Shown: positions 33,837-45,219 of the stretch, one piece after another
Layout: each line of letters starts with the position of its first letter
Numbering within the stretch: position 1 is the first letter of the stretch
DNA from: Selaginella moellendorffii
Lineage: Eukaryota > Streptophyta > Lycopodiopsida > Selaginellales > Selaginellaceae
Length of the DNA: 64,000 nucleotides
Direction: 5' to 3'
Assembly (NCBI RefSeq): GCF_000143415.4
Contig: NW_003314301.1
Span: 61,674-125,673, forward strand
Position numbers and translations under genes: made by a program
The notes under the pieces: model-generated
What the model was told of the DNA's origin: nothing
Seen by the model: the letters and a program-made list of their open reading frames with translations, nothing else
Database searches by the model: none

Positions 33837-36326
33837 ATGGCGAATGGATTCCACGCGCTATGGGAGCCACCAGGTAGTGCACAGATCTCGCAGAATGGGG
33901 GCCACGCCAAGGGAATCCATTCTTCTTCTTTCTCTTCGTCCATTCGCAAGCCGCTTCCATTGTCCTTGTTTGGAGAGCAAGACGATGAGGACGAGGAGGG
34001 GCAAGGAAAAGAGGAAGAATCCATCGCTGCTGATCGAGGAGGAGGAGGAGACGATGGAGAAGAAGAAGAAGAAGAATTTGGAGAATTCGAGTCAGTGGCG
34101 ACGCACATTGGCGAGCAGAATGGGAATCGCGTGGAACAAGAGAGAATAGAGAAATCACAGGAGAATGGTTTTGCAGATTTGGAAGCGCACACTCCAGAGG
34201 AAAAGATCTCGAATGGCTGGGCTTCCACGGTTCCAACCAGTGAGCTGATGCTAGCGATGCATGGTATTCGCAGCGATCGTCAAGTCCCTCTCCACGTCCC
34301 AGCTCCGTCAACTCTACTTCCAGATCTCCACGTCCCAGCTCCATCGATTCTACTTCCACATCTCCAGTTCCCAGCTCCATCAACTCTACTTCCAGAGACC
34401 ACTTCCAACGATGATGAATGGGGAGAGTTTGCGGAGCCTTCGGTTCTAAAAGGTGGTGGTGCACAGGTTGGGCTCGTCGATCTTATCTCTATGTCCGATG
34501 ATCAAGAAGCTCTCGGGAAACCAAGCACGGTGGCAAAGGATTTATTCTGGAGTCCAGGTGTGGAGCAAGCTTTTCCACCTTCATTGCTGGATTCACAACA
34601 AGATGTTCTTCCAGTCGATGCTGATACTGCCATCTTCAGTAGCGAGATCGCTCTAGAGAAACACGAAAAGTCCAAACTCACTGGCTGGGATCTGGATGAA
34701 TCTCGGTGGGCTGAGAAGCAAAGCACCGTGGAGAACTCGCCACCGGATTTCTTCTTGGAGAATGGTAACAGTGCGGGATTTGAGCATGACACTGCACTGT
34801 CGTTGCTGGATGCACAGCCGGATGTTCTGCCAGTCGAGAGGGATTTGGACGCTGCCAACTTGATCACTCCAGACGGGTCGAAACTCGAAAACACGGTGGA
34901 GAAGGATTTTTTCTGGGATAGTACCAGTGAAGTTCCTCCATCCTTGCTGGATTTGCAACAGGATGTGCCAGTGGAAATCGATGGCTTCGAGCTCGCAGAT
35001 GATCGCAGCTGGGCTTTCAGTGCTGCAACGCTGGAGAGCAGCGGCTATTCTCGATCAGTCAGCCTCCCAGCTCCGAAAGCGGACGTGAGCTTTCCAGGCG
35101 ACATTCTCTCCGGCGACGTAACGTCCACTGGCATCTCTCACCGCCGGAGCCACAGCCATGGAGGCTTCCATCCCAGCTTTACTGCCATAGACGAGTGGTC
35201 ATCGTTCGAGGAGTTTGCCACTTCCATCGGACCCCGCAATGCTTCGCCCAAAGGTTTGCTGCCATCTTTTCGTTCGTCATATCTGGAAACACTAACATCG
35301 ATCATTCCAGAGATTGTGGAGGAGCACGAGGAGCAAAGTTTGTGGGACACAAGCCCAGCGCTAAATGCATTACAAGATAATGCACTCGCAACAACGAACA
35401 GCGATCTTATGGATTTGCTTTCGCTCGACTGGGATTCAAAGGCAGTCCTGGCAGCCACTGCCACTGACGAGGTAGGTTTTTTTCCCTGCTATGCAGTAGA
35501 ACGTAAAGGATGTATAGCTATCGTTCCAGTTCGTCGTTCCAATGCATCATTCAAGATAGCTGTGTCTGTGTTTTCTACGTATGCTCTTGCAGGCATGATA
35601 ATTTAACTCCTATCCTTCAGGCACAACCAAACGCAGCAGGCATGGAAGAAGGGATGAAGCCGAAGTACCTCAAATCGTGGACTCTTCTCGCCCGTGCTTG
35701 TGCCACCGAGTTAAAACTCGGCCTTGGCATCTGGAACGATGCCGTGTCCCGTGGCTGTTCTACGCGACTGGTCTCCACCGAGCAAGGTTGTACGAATCTA
35801 GGAGCGAAAGTTTTCCTGCGAAAGTAGCCACTGGTTAACTAACTTTCAGCTGAAACAGGTGAAAACTACTTCACTGCCCTCGTACACATTTACCGGGTTC
35901 TTCGCCTCCTGGGTGCCTCGGCGGAGCTCTACGCGTCGTGGCTTCTTCCCGGGATTTGTGAGGAGCTCGCGCTGGCCATGGACGAGTCCCGCCTGGCTTG
36001 GACTAAGCTCGAGAGCGTGGTGGAGCTCCTTGATTCGAGGACGAGCTTGACAAGACTGGAGGAGTGTCTTCGTTGCTTGCCATCGTCGCCACAAGCATCA
36101 TCGTCGCCATCATTGTGCTGTGCGTTGTCTCTCTTGCGTTTCGACTCTTTTCCAGGTGAGTTGTCGAGGCTTTTCCATTTTTCTTGGATCCGTGCAGTTG
36201 ACTCGTGTAGCTTCTCTAGACGTGCCACTCGTTGTCTGGGACGACAGCACATATTTTTTACCCGTAGCCAATCTCTGGGCCAACCGCGTGTCCCGAATCT
36301 CTCCCGTGGCTTACTTTAGTGGATGA
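33837..36326 (+). CDS. Synergin-gamma-like clathrin accessory protein
   Basis: Plant synergin/aftiphilin-type protein expected at the trans-Golgi network with adaptor complexes. The long first exon (33837-35471) is acidic and disordered, with EEEEFGEFESV and DDEWGEFAEP motifs typical of adaptor-ear ligands. It has two sets of internal repeats: a 13-residue P-A-P-S-T/I-L-L-P unit three times (34295-34400) and an LLD-Q-DVLPV unit three times (34585-34980). Later exons carry the conserved C-terminal module: SWTLLARACATELKLG, ALVHIYRVLRLLGASAELY, ESVVELLDSRTSLTRLEE and LVVWDDSTYFLPVANLWANR, ending YFSG at 36326. The start at 33837 is the first ATG in this frame. Confidence in family is good; partners are inferred. 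Confidence 0.75.
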
Positions 36327-36511
36327 AGGACGACGAGACTGCCAAGAGCTTCCCGTGGGATTGCGTTTACGTGGTTTGTAGAGTTACTTGTTTAAAAGCG
36401 GCCGCCGCAATGTACAAGAGGTTCCCGACAACTACCAAAGAAAGATCTTAAATATCTTCCTAGAGAAATAGACCAGCAAGAGAACGAACCTAGAAGGCAT
36501 ACTCGCTTGCG

Positions 36512-38153
36512 TCAAGCAGTCACACCACGGCTTGCCATGTCTTTATGGACGAGCGTCAAGCTTTTCTCGAGCTCTTGACGTGTCAGGTCAGCAATTTCTA
36601 CCTGGAAAGCAAGGAAGAAAACAAAACAGTGAAAGAACGATGACAACGAACTTAAAGATTTTTGCCACCTTTCCAATCCATGTTTTGATCTCTTTCCTCA
36701 GACCGAAAGCTTTGTTTCGTGCTTTCATATAGTCCATGGCGGTCGGTTGTGGAGGCCCATCTTGATTTTGAAGAGCAATTATGACCGCGTCGTGGAGTTT
36801 TCTCTGCGATCAAGGAATGTTTTCAGGAAGAATCTCAGAAAAGATAACTAGATAGACACTCACCCGCTGGACTCTCTCGGCCATTATAAATCCATCTGCC
36901 GAGTTAACAAGTGGAAATCGATCTGTGAGTGATTGCTTCATTCGTAGTCCTTGGTCGTGGGCGTAAGATAGCATCTCCAGCGTGTTCTCGAGGACCTGCA
37001 TTGCCAACACCGCTGTATCGAGAAACGGAGCAAAGACGGGGAAGATCTGATTCATAAAGGAAGAAAAACTCGGAGAGCGCAGACACTACCTGCAACGTCG
37101 ACTTGATCAAACGCTTTAGCCGACGTATCTCCTTAACTCGCTCGCGCATCCGGGCGTTGAGCTGACCATTTACGATCTTGAGCTCGTCAAAATCCACCAC
37201 GTGAAGGATTTCCTCGAGATCTTTCTTGCTTCCGAATTGCTTGAGCAAACTGTTGCGCTCGGTCTTGGCTCTGGCGTTCTTTGCCAGAACGTTGTCCCTT
37301 AAGTTCTTCTTCCTTCTGTTCTTGTCCACGATGAATCTACATCAACGAAAGGAATAATCCAAGTTTCGGTATCAGAAAAAGCCGAGAACAAAACGAAAAG
37401 AAGTGACTGACCTGAGAATGTCTTCTGAGTATGGCTTGTTTACGGGATTGAGCTGTGCCAGCAGCAACACATCCCTGTTAAAATCAACACGATCCTTCCT
37501 GAATTCGGCAACTCGGTGCTTGGCCGCGTTGAGAACCGCTCGGAGGTCGTCGAGAATGCGGTCTTGTTCCACTTTTATCTTCTCGATATACTGCCGCTGG
37601 AACAGGCACTCCTCGTCCACAATCTCCAGTTTCTCCTCGGGGCTCAACGTCAAGACCACCATCTCCTGAGGCTTTGCTGCCACTTGCGAGAATCGGACGC
37701 CACCTCTCGCGGGTTGATCCGCCGCAACTTCTGAAGCTGCTCTCGCCGCCGCTGCCGCCGCCTTGGCCTTCTCTTCCGCCTCGGCCTTTTCTTTCTCTTC
37801 CTGCTCCTTCTCCATGCTTTCCAGATGAAGCTGGAGGCTAGATTTTCGCGCTACAACCACGCGCTGGATCAAAGAGAAAAGAAGAGAGTCAGCGCTAGGC
37901 GATAACACGAAAGAAAACAAGCAATGCACGATCTTGTCGAAAGGAAATAGAGGGAATATGGCCAGGAATCGTGAGATTTGGAGGCAATACACCGGATTTC
38001 GAGCGGAGCTGGACGAAATATCACAATGCGGGGGATGAAAAAACTCACCGAGAGATGCTCCGAGAGCATCGCGTTCTCGACGCGGATGAACATCTGCTGG
38101 CGATGGAGCTCGCTAAGCTGCTTGGCGCGCTCCTCCACCTCCAGATCGGCCAT
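36512..38153 (-). CDS. CFAP263: Coiled-coil cilia/flagella protein, CFAP263 (CCDC113) type
   Basis: Predicted axonemal/basal-body coiled-coil protein. The start at 38153 (MADLEVEERAKQLSELHRQQ) is followed by a charged Ala/Glu linker (37740-37820). Then come SPEEKLEIVDEE, RKDRVDFNRDVLLLAQLNP, and the signature region KKDLEEILHVVDFDELKIVN in the exon at 37120-37330, next to RKKNLRDNVLAKNA. The C-terminal exons add EMLSYAHDQGLRMKQSL, MKARNKAFGLRKE and VEIADLTRQELEKSLTLVHK, ending at 36512. Order and spacing fit CCDC113-like proteins, known from ciliated organisms. Seed plants without motile sperm generally lack such genes, so this supports a lycophyte or fern-grade source. Confidence 0.78.
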
Positions 38154-38524
38154 GGCGGCCGGGCGCGAGACCTAGCGCTCCTGGCGATGGCGCCCCAGCT
38201 CAAACCGCAAAGAATGAGAGACAAGAGAGGAGGGAATTTTTCTGGGGTTGAGTCAGATAGGGCTTTAGGGCTTAAAGAGCGGTTGGTCGTTAGAAATATC
38301 CTTTTGCCCGCTCCGCCAGTGCCGGAGAGCCACGTGGCTTCGTTATTAAACGAAGATGCCAATTAGACTAAGACATTGTTAGCTAGTTAATCGTGCTTAA
38401 GAAAAGCCAGATGGCCGATTTTCAACAAGTCCAGCGCTTTTGTGTGGCAATGGCGGGGCTTTTCTCTTTCTTTCAAAATCCCTGTTCTTCTTCCACTCCC
38501 TGGTCGTGGCTTTAGGTTTTGGCG

Positions 38525-39982
38525 ATGGCGGACATCCTCGCCAGCAATCTCACTGTTCATGCAGCGCTGCTGTTGACGCAGTTCCTCACGGCCTTCATGA
38601 CGCTCGCGACGCAGGCGGTGCTCAAGGAAGGCGTGAATCGCCTCGTTCTGGGGTGCTACTGCCTCTTTCTCGCAGGAGCGGTGCTCGCGGTTGCCGCATT
38701 CGTGTTTGAGAGGTAAAGAACACCGAGATTTCGGCTGGATTCTCGCGTTTTCTTGAAATAACTCTCGTCGCCCCCCCTTTCTTGGCACGAATGGCATCAC
38801 ACAGGGGGCGGGACTTGCGCATTACGTTTGGTTTGATTCTCCAGCTGCTCGTCTTTGGTTTCTTGTAAGTGCTTCTGGATGATCGAGAGCAATTGACGGT
38901 CTAATCGAGGTATCTTCTTTGTGCTTTTCTCTTTTTTCTCCCTTGAACAGTGTGTTTATCATACAAATTCTGGGATTAGTGGGGCTCTCCAAGACTTCGG
39001 CCAGCTTTGTCTCGGCAATGCATCCACTGTCAACCGTTTTTACTGCCGCGTTCGCGATGCTCTTTGGGTGAGGACAGAGAAGCTCCAGTACTAAGTGAAG
39101 ATCGAGCTAACTTTCCTCTTTTTCTAGGGTAGAGAAGGTGAAACTTCTCTCAGTGTACGGGCAAGCGAAGATCGCCGGCATTCTCGTTTGCGCTGGCGGT
39201 GCAATCTTGATGATCCTCTACAAAGGCCCGTGCGTTCTCGGCTTGCAGTGCTCGTCACCGTCCTCGACAACGCCGATCAAATCCGTAAGGACTGGGGTCG
39301 AGTTCCAGGTCGGTGCCTTTTGCATCGTTCTAAGCTCTATAGCCGCTGGAGCAATGGGAACTTTTGCGGTAAAAAATGCTCTCTTCTCTTTACATCTTCA
39401 TTCGTTTCTAATTTTCCAGGCAAAGCTGCTTAAGAAGCGCCCCACACCAGTCACAATCCTGGCAATCACTTTCTTGATAGGATCACTCGTTAGTGGGACG
39501 GCTGGGTTGTTCACAGTCGACAGTGCGGCGTGGAGACTAACCGGGAGTTTAGTCCCCGTCGTTATGCTCATCGTAAGTATCCATGCTCGACTTTGAGCCA
39601 AGGCAAGGCAGCACTGACCATACACTCGGTTTTGGTTGCTCAGTCCGTTCTTTCCTTGTCCATATTTCCAGTTTTGATGCTTTGGAGCGTGATGCGGCTC
39701 GGCCCCACGATCGTCGGCTGCTACACGCCTGTAAATACACTCATCACGTCGCTTTTCTCGAGCATTTTCCTGGGCAGGCAAGCAAGCAAAAGGTCTAGAC
39801 ATCTCAAAAGCTTCCTTTCTCGCTTTTGCTTTTGCAGCATCATCGGGGCACTTCTCATTTTGATCGGACTTTTGCTGGTAAGCTGGGCCCACGAGGAGTG
39901 CTCCAAATCAACCGCCGACGAAGAAACCTCATGCTCGGCGGAGCCGCTCATCGAGAAGATCGAAGCTATAAATCTCGCCTAG
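38525..39982 (+). CDS. WAT1-related EamA/DMT transporter
   Basis: Multi-pass membrane exporter of the plant drug/metabolite transporter group. The start at 38525 gives MADILASNLTVHAALLLTQF, with FMTLATQAVLKEGVN in helix 2. Later exons encode FASAMHPLSTVFTAAFAMLF-like text (SASFVSAMHPLSTVF), YGQAKIAGILVCAGGAILM, then the second half with MRLGPTIVGCYTPVNTL and IIGALLILIGLLLVSW. About ten hydrophobic helices split over eight or so short exons. The C-terminus is an acidic tail ending at 39982. Substrate unknown; WAT1 relatives move auxin or amino acids. Confidence 0.85.
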
Positions 39983-40427
39983 CTCAACAGGAGAGTTGTA
40001 AATACTACTACCACTACAGGCTACTCTCGTATCATGGGTGAGTATCATTCGCTTCAACTTAGTCAGCACGGATTTCTCTGATCCGAAAGATGGTGTTTGA
40101 CATGATTGAGATCTAATCACTTTGGCACCCAATGAAAGATAGAAAAGAAATTCAAGTAATGTGCCCAGACAGAAAGGGTCCATAGCAAAATCGCCGAAGC
40201 CATTTGCTGCGGATGAGTGTGCTGGATCAATCTAGCAAGAGAAAAATAAGTCGCAAGCAACAGCGCATTGCTATCGACTGAGTGCCCTTGCCTTTGCATA
40301 CAAACCCTAGGCGGCCACAAGAGCCCTAATAAATCCAAACCTAGCATATTCCTAAAGCATCAAATAGATTAGCATATTCGGTGAGTATCGCATATTCAAC
40401 TTTTATTCTAGATGTAGCATTCTCGAA
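39983..40427. other. No gene recognised
   Basis: Spacer between the transporter and the truncated HSA32-DDM1 copy. Confidence 0.5.
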
Positions 40428-41697
40428 GACCTTGGGCTCGCTGGATTGTCCAATCCCACACGCTCGATCAGCTTACCTCAGTGGTGAGGATGTCTAGATC
40501 GGACTCGAGCCTTATAACATCCGCACCAGCTCCAATGAAGTTCTCGGCGGTTTCGATGATACTTTTGGTATCTGGTAGTTTCGATCAATCGATCAAAGGT
40601 TTTTTCTAGTCTTTGGAATTCACCTTCTTCGAAGAGGAAAAGCCCAGGCTTCGTTCTTCAGATAGAGAAAGTCATCCTTGGCGATCTTGTCACACAGAAC
40701 ATCAAATTCGATCATATCGAAGCCAAAGGTCATTGCAGTCCTGGAAGAAAAATCGACAAGAACACAAAAAAGCATTAAAACCGATCGACAAGAGAAAGAA
40801 CTTCTCATTCATTCTCATCGTACCTGGACGTACTGTTTGAAAGATTGGTCAAGAACGAAAAAATCAAGCCAAAGAAAAGGAGGACAACTTACAACTTAAC
40901 TCGCAAAGATGCAAGTCAATGAAACGCTGGGAGAACACTCTCCCTGTGGATAGCTCGGGGATCCAATCTTCTCTTAAATGTGGATAGTCAAAGGATATTC
41001 GGCCTCCCTCAAGAACATCTTCGGCCCATCCACCGGAGGTCACATAAATCCCGCGCCAATGAGCGAGCTCGATCATATCCCTGAGCGACCGCGACATCAA
41101 ATTGGAGAACTGGAGCCCATCGATCGAGCTCCCGCTGGACTCCAAAATTTGCTATACCACTCAGAAACTCACAATCTCGCAGTTCCTCCCTTCCTCGAGG
41201 TAGCGCGATCCCAAGAAAGAATGTGAGTCCGCCCGGTGATCCGGCTTCTCCGTGCGACCATGAAGATCACATCGCCCAAACATCGCTCCCCTGACCAGAA
41301 GCTTAGTTTTGTACTAACGTTTTCTAGCAAAGTCCTTTGGTGGGCTTTTCCTCGTCAATCGAAGAACCGTCGCTACGATCGAGCAGCGCGACGCGCTGAT
41401 TTCAAAGCTCTGGACGAGCTCTTCCTCTTCGCTTCGTTCCTCTTTGAGAAGAGAAATCAACAAGTTGATTCCAAGTCCACCAGCTCGAGTAGTAAGTAGG
41501 AAAACGAAACCCTCCCCTGCTTCAAATTTTTTACGCTGACATTTATGTGTGGCAAAACGAAAGAACGTAATCACCTGCTTTTGCCTGTCCTCTTGCTTGA
41601 CATTTCCGTCCAAACGAAACGGTGGCATCCCCCTTTCCCCGAGACAAAACTCAAGGATGTCTGTCATTTGAGAGAAAAAAGGAACCTGATATAAGCA
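40428..41697 (-). pseudogene. Truncated duplicate spanning HSA32 and the 3' part of DDM1
   Basis: A compressed copy of 45411-47225. HSA32-like pieces: IRLESD and FIGAGADV region (40490-40560), FDMIEFDVLCDKIAKDDFLY (40660-40720), SSGSSIDGLQFSNLMSRSL (41060-41140). DDM1-like pieces: EERSEEEELVQS (41400-41450), [19 protein letters not shown] (41470-41520) and [19 protein letters not shown] (41590-41670). Internal deletions join the GGLGINL region directly to the acidic C-terminal region and remove the HSA32-DDM1 spacer. Frames are broken, so it is non-functional as either enzyme. Confidence 0.88.
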
Positions 41698-42379
41698 CAT
41701 TAAGTAGTGTTTACTTACATGTTGGTTTGGTTTAGATATTATAAGTTTTAATATTAATTAGAACATAATTTTGGAAGACCATAGTTTCATAACGAAGGTA
41801 CACATTTAACACTTCTAGATATATACACATCAAATGTTGCAATAAATTAGAGATTTATTTCATTACTGATAATGGTAAGGTGTAAATGTTTTCTACGGTT
41901 AAAGGTGGTGTTTTTTTTTATATACTACATGCCATGCTAACTGCTGGTGGTATGACTATACCTGGCGCACTCTCAACACCAACTTGGAAGAATTTTTTTT
42001 ACCAACTTTCTCTTCGCATTTCTTGGCTGCCTCCACTCTTGCCGTCTGATCAATGGAAGCATTCTGCACAAAAAAACCACACAATGATCACAAAAGAAAG
42101 TCACGCTCTGTTTATTATTAGTGTTCAACCTTTTTTCTCCCACATGTACTCCCCTAGAAACCAAACTTACCCTCTGTACTACACTACATTGCTCGAAGAA
42201 TTCCCTAATGCCATGACATATATCTGCCACTGACCATCGTCACCAAAAGGGTGATGCAAGACGCTCCTTTCGCCTTGAGTTTTGTCTGGTAATAAACATA
42301 GACAAGTATTTTATATGATTCCTACATCTCCAACTAAGAATGTAGCTACAGCACCAGATACTTATTTCCAAACAGGTCC
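41698..42379. other. AT-rich spacer, no gene seen
   Basis: Low-complexity AT-rich DNA downstream of the NTPase gene. No recognisable feature. Confidence 0.5.
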
Positions 42380-44626
42380 TTAGGGATATGACAATGGAAG
42401 CATGCGCTTCACAATATCCTCCTCCGTGTCAGTCATCTGCAGAACATGACCATGGGTGTTGAGCTTCAGCACATCCCTCATTGCGTCCACAACAGAATCC
42501 TCTAAAAGAAACGGGAACAGCTGACGAGACAGCCCGTAAATAACTATAGTCCTCTGGGCAGAACCTTCAACACTCACACGATTATCAGGCGAGCCGAGCT
42601 GGAAAACAAGACTAAGCATGAACCCCACGCCATCAACACCAGCCTCAAGCTTCTCAACTGCTTTTGCCATGCCAGTCTTTCTGTCAGCTTCCCATCGTTT
42701 TGCCTGAATCCCAATCGCACCCTTGCTGCTTGGCAGAACGTTGTGAACGGCCTTCTGTCCGGGCTTGCACGTTAATGCTCGATAGTGTTGGGAGCAGTCG
42801 TTGATCAGGGCGGCATCCAACCTTCCGTAAGTTGGCGAGAAGCTATTAAACTGGAGCTCAGCGTCCAAGTGAACTGTGCTTGCTAGACCGTCTGGAACCA
42901 TTCCCAGCAGCGTAGTCAAGAACTCTCGGAGTGTTATCTTCTTTGTGTACATCACGTCCTTCTTGCCTTTGAGACACGTGAGCATGGCTAGCAGCACTAG
43001 TAACCTGGTGACCATCTCTCCCCTTGGATCACCAGTAACCACGCCTTTCTTGCACATCTTGGAGACGGACACAAGAATCTTGCAGAGCTTGTTCTTGTCA
43101 AGTAAGACTGATGCTGCGGCTGATGCAAGAACCGGTTCAGCAGCATTAGAGACGTGAACTCGTTGCATGTCTTCGGAAATCCACGATGCCGTCATCATAT
43201 GATGGGCCATGCTGAGCTCCGCCACCTCCGACCATGATGCAACCTCCACTCCAACAGTGCACCCGAGAACACCAACCACCATCTCATCTTTTAGTTCCTC
43301 CTGCAGGTTAAGCTTGTCCCTCGCAAGGCCGAGCAACTTTTCAGGACTGCACCCTCGGTCGATAAAAGCACGCCACAGAGGCCTTCCAAGGCGGAAGACA
43401 GATTCTGCTCCACCAGGCCGAGGAGGTGCCGCTGTCCCTGTTAGCCAAAACGGCTTGAACAGCTTAAAGTCTCGAGAGGGCACTTTTCTTGTCGGATCCA
43501 AGGCTTGCGCCGGCACAGAATTTGACAAGCGCGGATTCGTACCAAGCATTACTGCCCAAAGACCAGAAGATGCTGTCCTGAGAACCCGCCTTAAAAGTGT
43601 GAATCCAGTATCCATTTCATCCGCCAACTCAGTATCCGCCAACGTTCTAGCCTCGTCAAAGCAAAACAACACCTTCAGCCGCTTGCCGTCGGGTCCCGCA
43701 ACGCCAAGCACAGGCAACTTTTCGATGGCAGCCTTCAAGGCTCTCTGCACAGTACGGTATACATGGTTTTCCCCCCACACAAAGTTTGTGGTCTGACACT
43801 CAAACGTTATCAGGCCGGGCGCCTCTTGCGCCAACACTGCAGAGTCTTGAAGACGCTCCAGACAGCCTGGTATTTTGTCACGTATCATGGCTGCTATAGG
43901 AAAGCCATGCTCAGGATGCGTCTGCTTCAAAATCCAGAGACCCGGGTTAGGACCTCCGCCGCCTTCTTCTTTAGAGTTTCCAGTGTCAGACTCCCCAACA
44001 TACTCTCCGAGAGCCTCAATGCTGGCGATTAGAAACGCAGCCATCTCGAGTGCCGTTGCGTTTGTCGTACAGATCCAGTCGGCCAAATGTGGAGTCCGGC
44101 CGGGCATTCCAGCCGAGTCAACCTTCATGCAGGAGACATAGATGGTGTACAAGCCTTTCCTGTGAAGCTCACACGCGAGCCTTGACTTCCCCCAGCCGCT
44201 GCTCTGCACCACAGCAAAGAACGGCGCAACGTACTTGGAGCCGGGCGTTATCCAGGTCATGTAGTCCTGCTCGATCTTACGCCACAGCTCCTCCAGTATG
44301 TCCATGTCCTGAAGCGGATAGTCGAAAAAAGCTTTCTGTGCTATCCCCATGCCCGGCGCTCTGCGAGCCCGCCACATGCGGACGTTGATATCCAGAGACT
44401 CCTCAGCCATGCTATCCACCGCAGCCAGAAACTCCTCCCTAGTGTTGAGATTTGCCAGCCGCGTTCGCTTACTACCGGTCGAGCACAGCCAACCCGCAAC
44501 TGCATCTATGTCCCCCGATGCAAAATTGGATCTCACCCATGAAGCGAGACATTCGAAGGTGAGGTCCTTCTCAGTTGGAGGCCTGAAACTTGCTGATTCA
44601 AAGATCTTCCTCACTCGTTTCGCCAT
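42380..44626 (-). CDS. Large intronless P-loop NTPase with nuclease-like C-terminus (Crinkler-relative candidate)
   Basis: Single uninterrupted frame of 748 codons from ATG 44626. Visible parts: a Walker A-like VVQSSGWGKSRLACEL near residue 140; Walker B-like LKVLFCFDEARTL near residue 320; a sensor-like VMLGTNPRLSN near 360; and a C-terminal region with GRLDAALIND followed by AIGIQAKRWEAD (about residues 620-670). That spacing resembles a PD-(D/E)xK fold with Gln-x-Lys. The same layout (SSGxGKSR loop, FDEA box, C-terminal restriction-type nuclease) is known in Crinkler-type NTPase-nuclease proteins of fungi and oomycetes and relatives in other eukaryotes. The intronless frame contrasts with the intron-rich neighbours, and both flanks are AT-rich. 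Function is not established. Family placement is inference. Confidence 0.6.
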   Translation of the reverse strand: MAKRVRKIFESASFRPPTEKDLTFECLASWVRSNFASGDIDAVAGWLCSTGSKRTRLANLNTREEFLAAVDSMAEESLDINVRMWRARRAPGMGIAQKAFFDYPLQDMDILEELWRKIEQDYMTWITPGSKYVAPFFAVVQSSGWGKSRLACELHRKGLYTIYVSCMKVDSAGMPGRTPHLADWICTTNATALEMAAFLIASIEALGEYVGESDTGNSKEEGGGGPNPGLWILKQTHPEHGFPIAAMIRDKIPGCLERLQDSAVLAQEAPGLITFECQTTNFVWGENHVYRTVQRALKAAIEKLPVLGVAGPDGKRLKVLFCFDEARTLADTELADEMDTGFTLLRRVLRTASSGLWAVMLGTNPRLSNSVPAQALDPTRKVPSRDFKLFKPFWLTGTAAPPRPGGAESVFRLGRPLWRAFIDRGCSPEKLLGLARDKLNLQEELKDEMVVGVLGCTVGVEVASWSEVAELSMAHHMMTASWISEDMQRVHVSNAAEPVLASAAASVLLDKNKLCKILVSVSKMCKKGVVTGDPRGEMVTRLLVLLAMLTCLKGKKDVMYTKKITLREFLTTLLGMVPDGLASTVHLDAELQFNSFSPTYGRLDAALINDCSQHYRALTCKPGQKAVHNVLPSSKGAIGIQAKRWEADRKTGMAKAVEKLEAGVDGVGFMLSLVFQLGSPDNRVSVEGSAQRTIVIYGLSRQLFPFLLEDSVVDAMRDVLKLNTHGHVLQMTDTEEDIVKRMLPLSYP

Positions 44627-45219
44627 GGCTGTCGACAAACAACCCTTAGGTATGTAAAAGGTCCGGGTTATCTGCTAAAATAAGAAGATTTTGAGTAAAG
44701 TTCCAATCAAATAAATAGGATGGATCAATCTAGACAACAGTTAATACCGGCTGTAAGATATCGAAGAAATAACTCTTACTTGTACTTGTTCTTGAGAACA
44801 TGTGAGAGCAGGGCAATATGAAGTCTCAAGAGTGGTGAAGTTATGGAGCATTAGAATGTCTACTTTATTTCTTTTTATCTTCTTCATTGTCTCTTCTTGA
44901 GCATAATTCCCTTGATTTTTTAGGAGAGTGGCAAGAACATTTGATAGCAAGGTCACCATTCTTGAATTTGTGTTGTAAATGAGAACAGTCACCTCAAAAA
45001 GATTTATCTCCTCAGTTGCTTACAGGTATCTTGGGAGCTTTTGGCTTGATTTTTTTTTTTCTATTTCAGGTGTTGGGTAAAATCTTTTAGTTCCCATTAG
45101 GAATCCTTAAAGAAAAGACAAATCTATAATGTAGCTTGGGCCAATCGATCAACCACTTTCACTCGAATCCCGATAACACATCTTTTTAATCTCTTTCTTT
45201 CAACTAGTATTCGTAAATA
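44627..45219. other. AT-rich spacer, no gene seen
   Basis: Only short open frames without recognisable motifs between the NTPase gene and HSA32. Confidence 0.5.
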
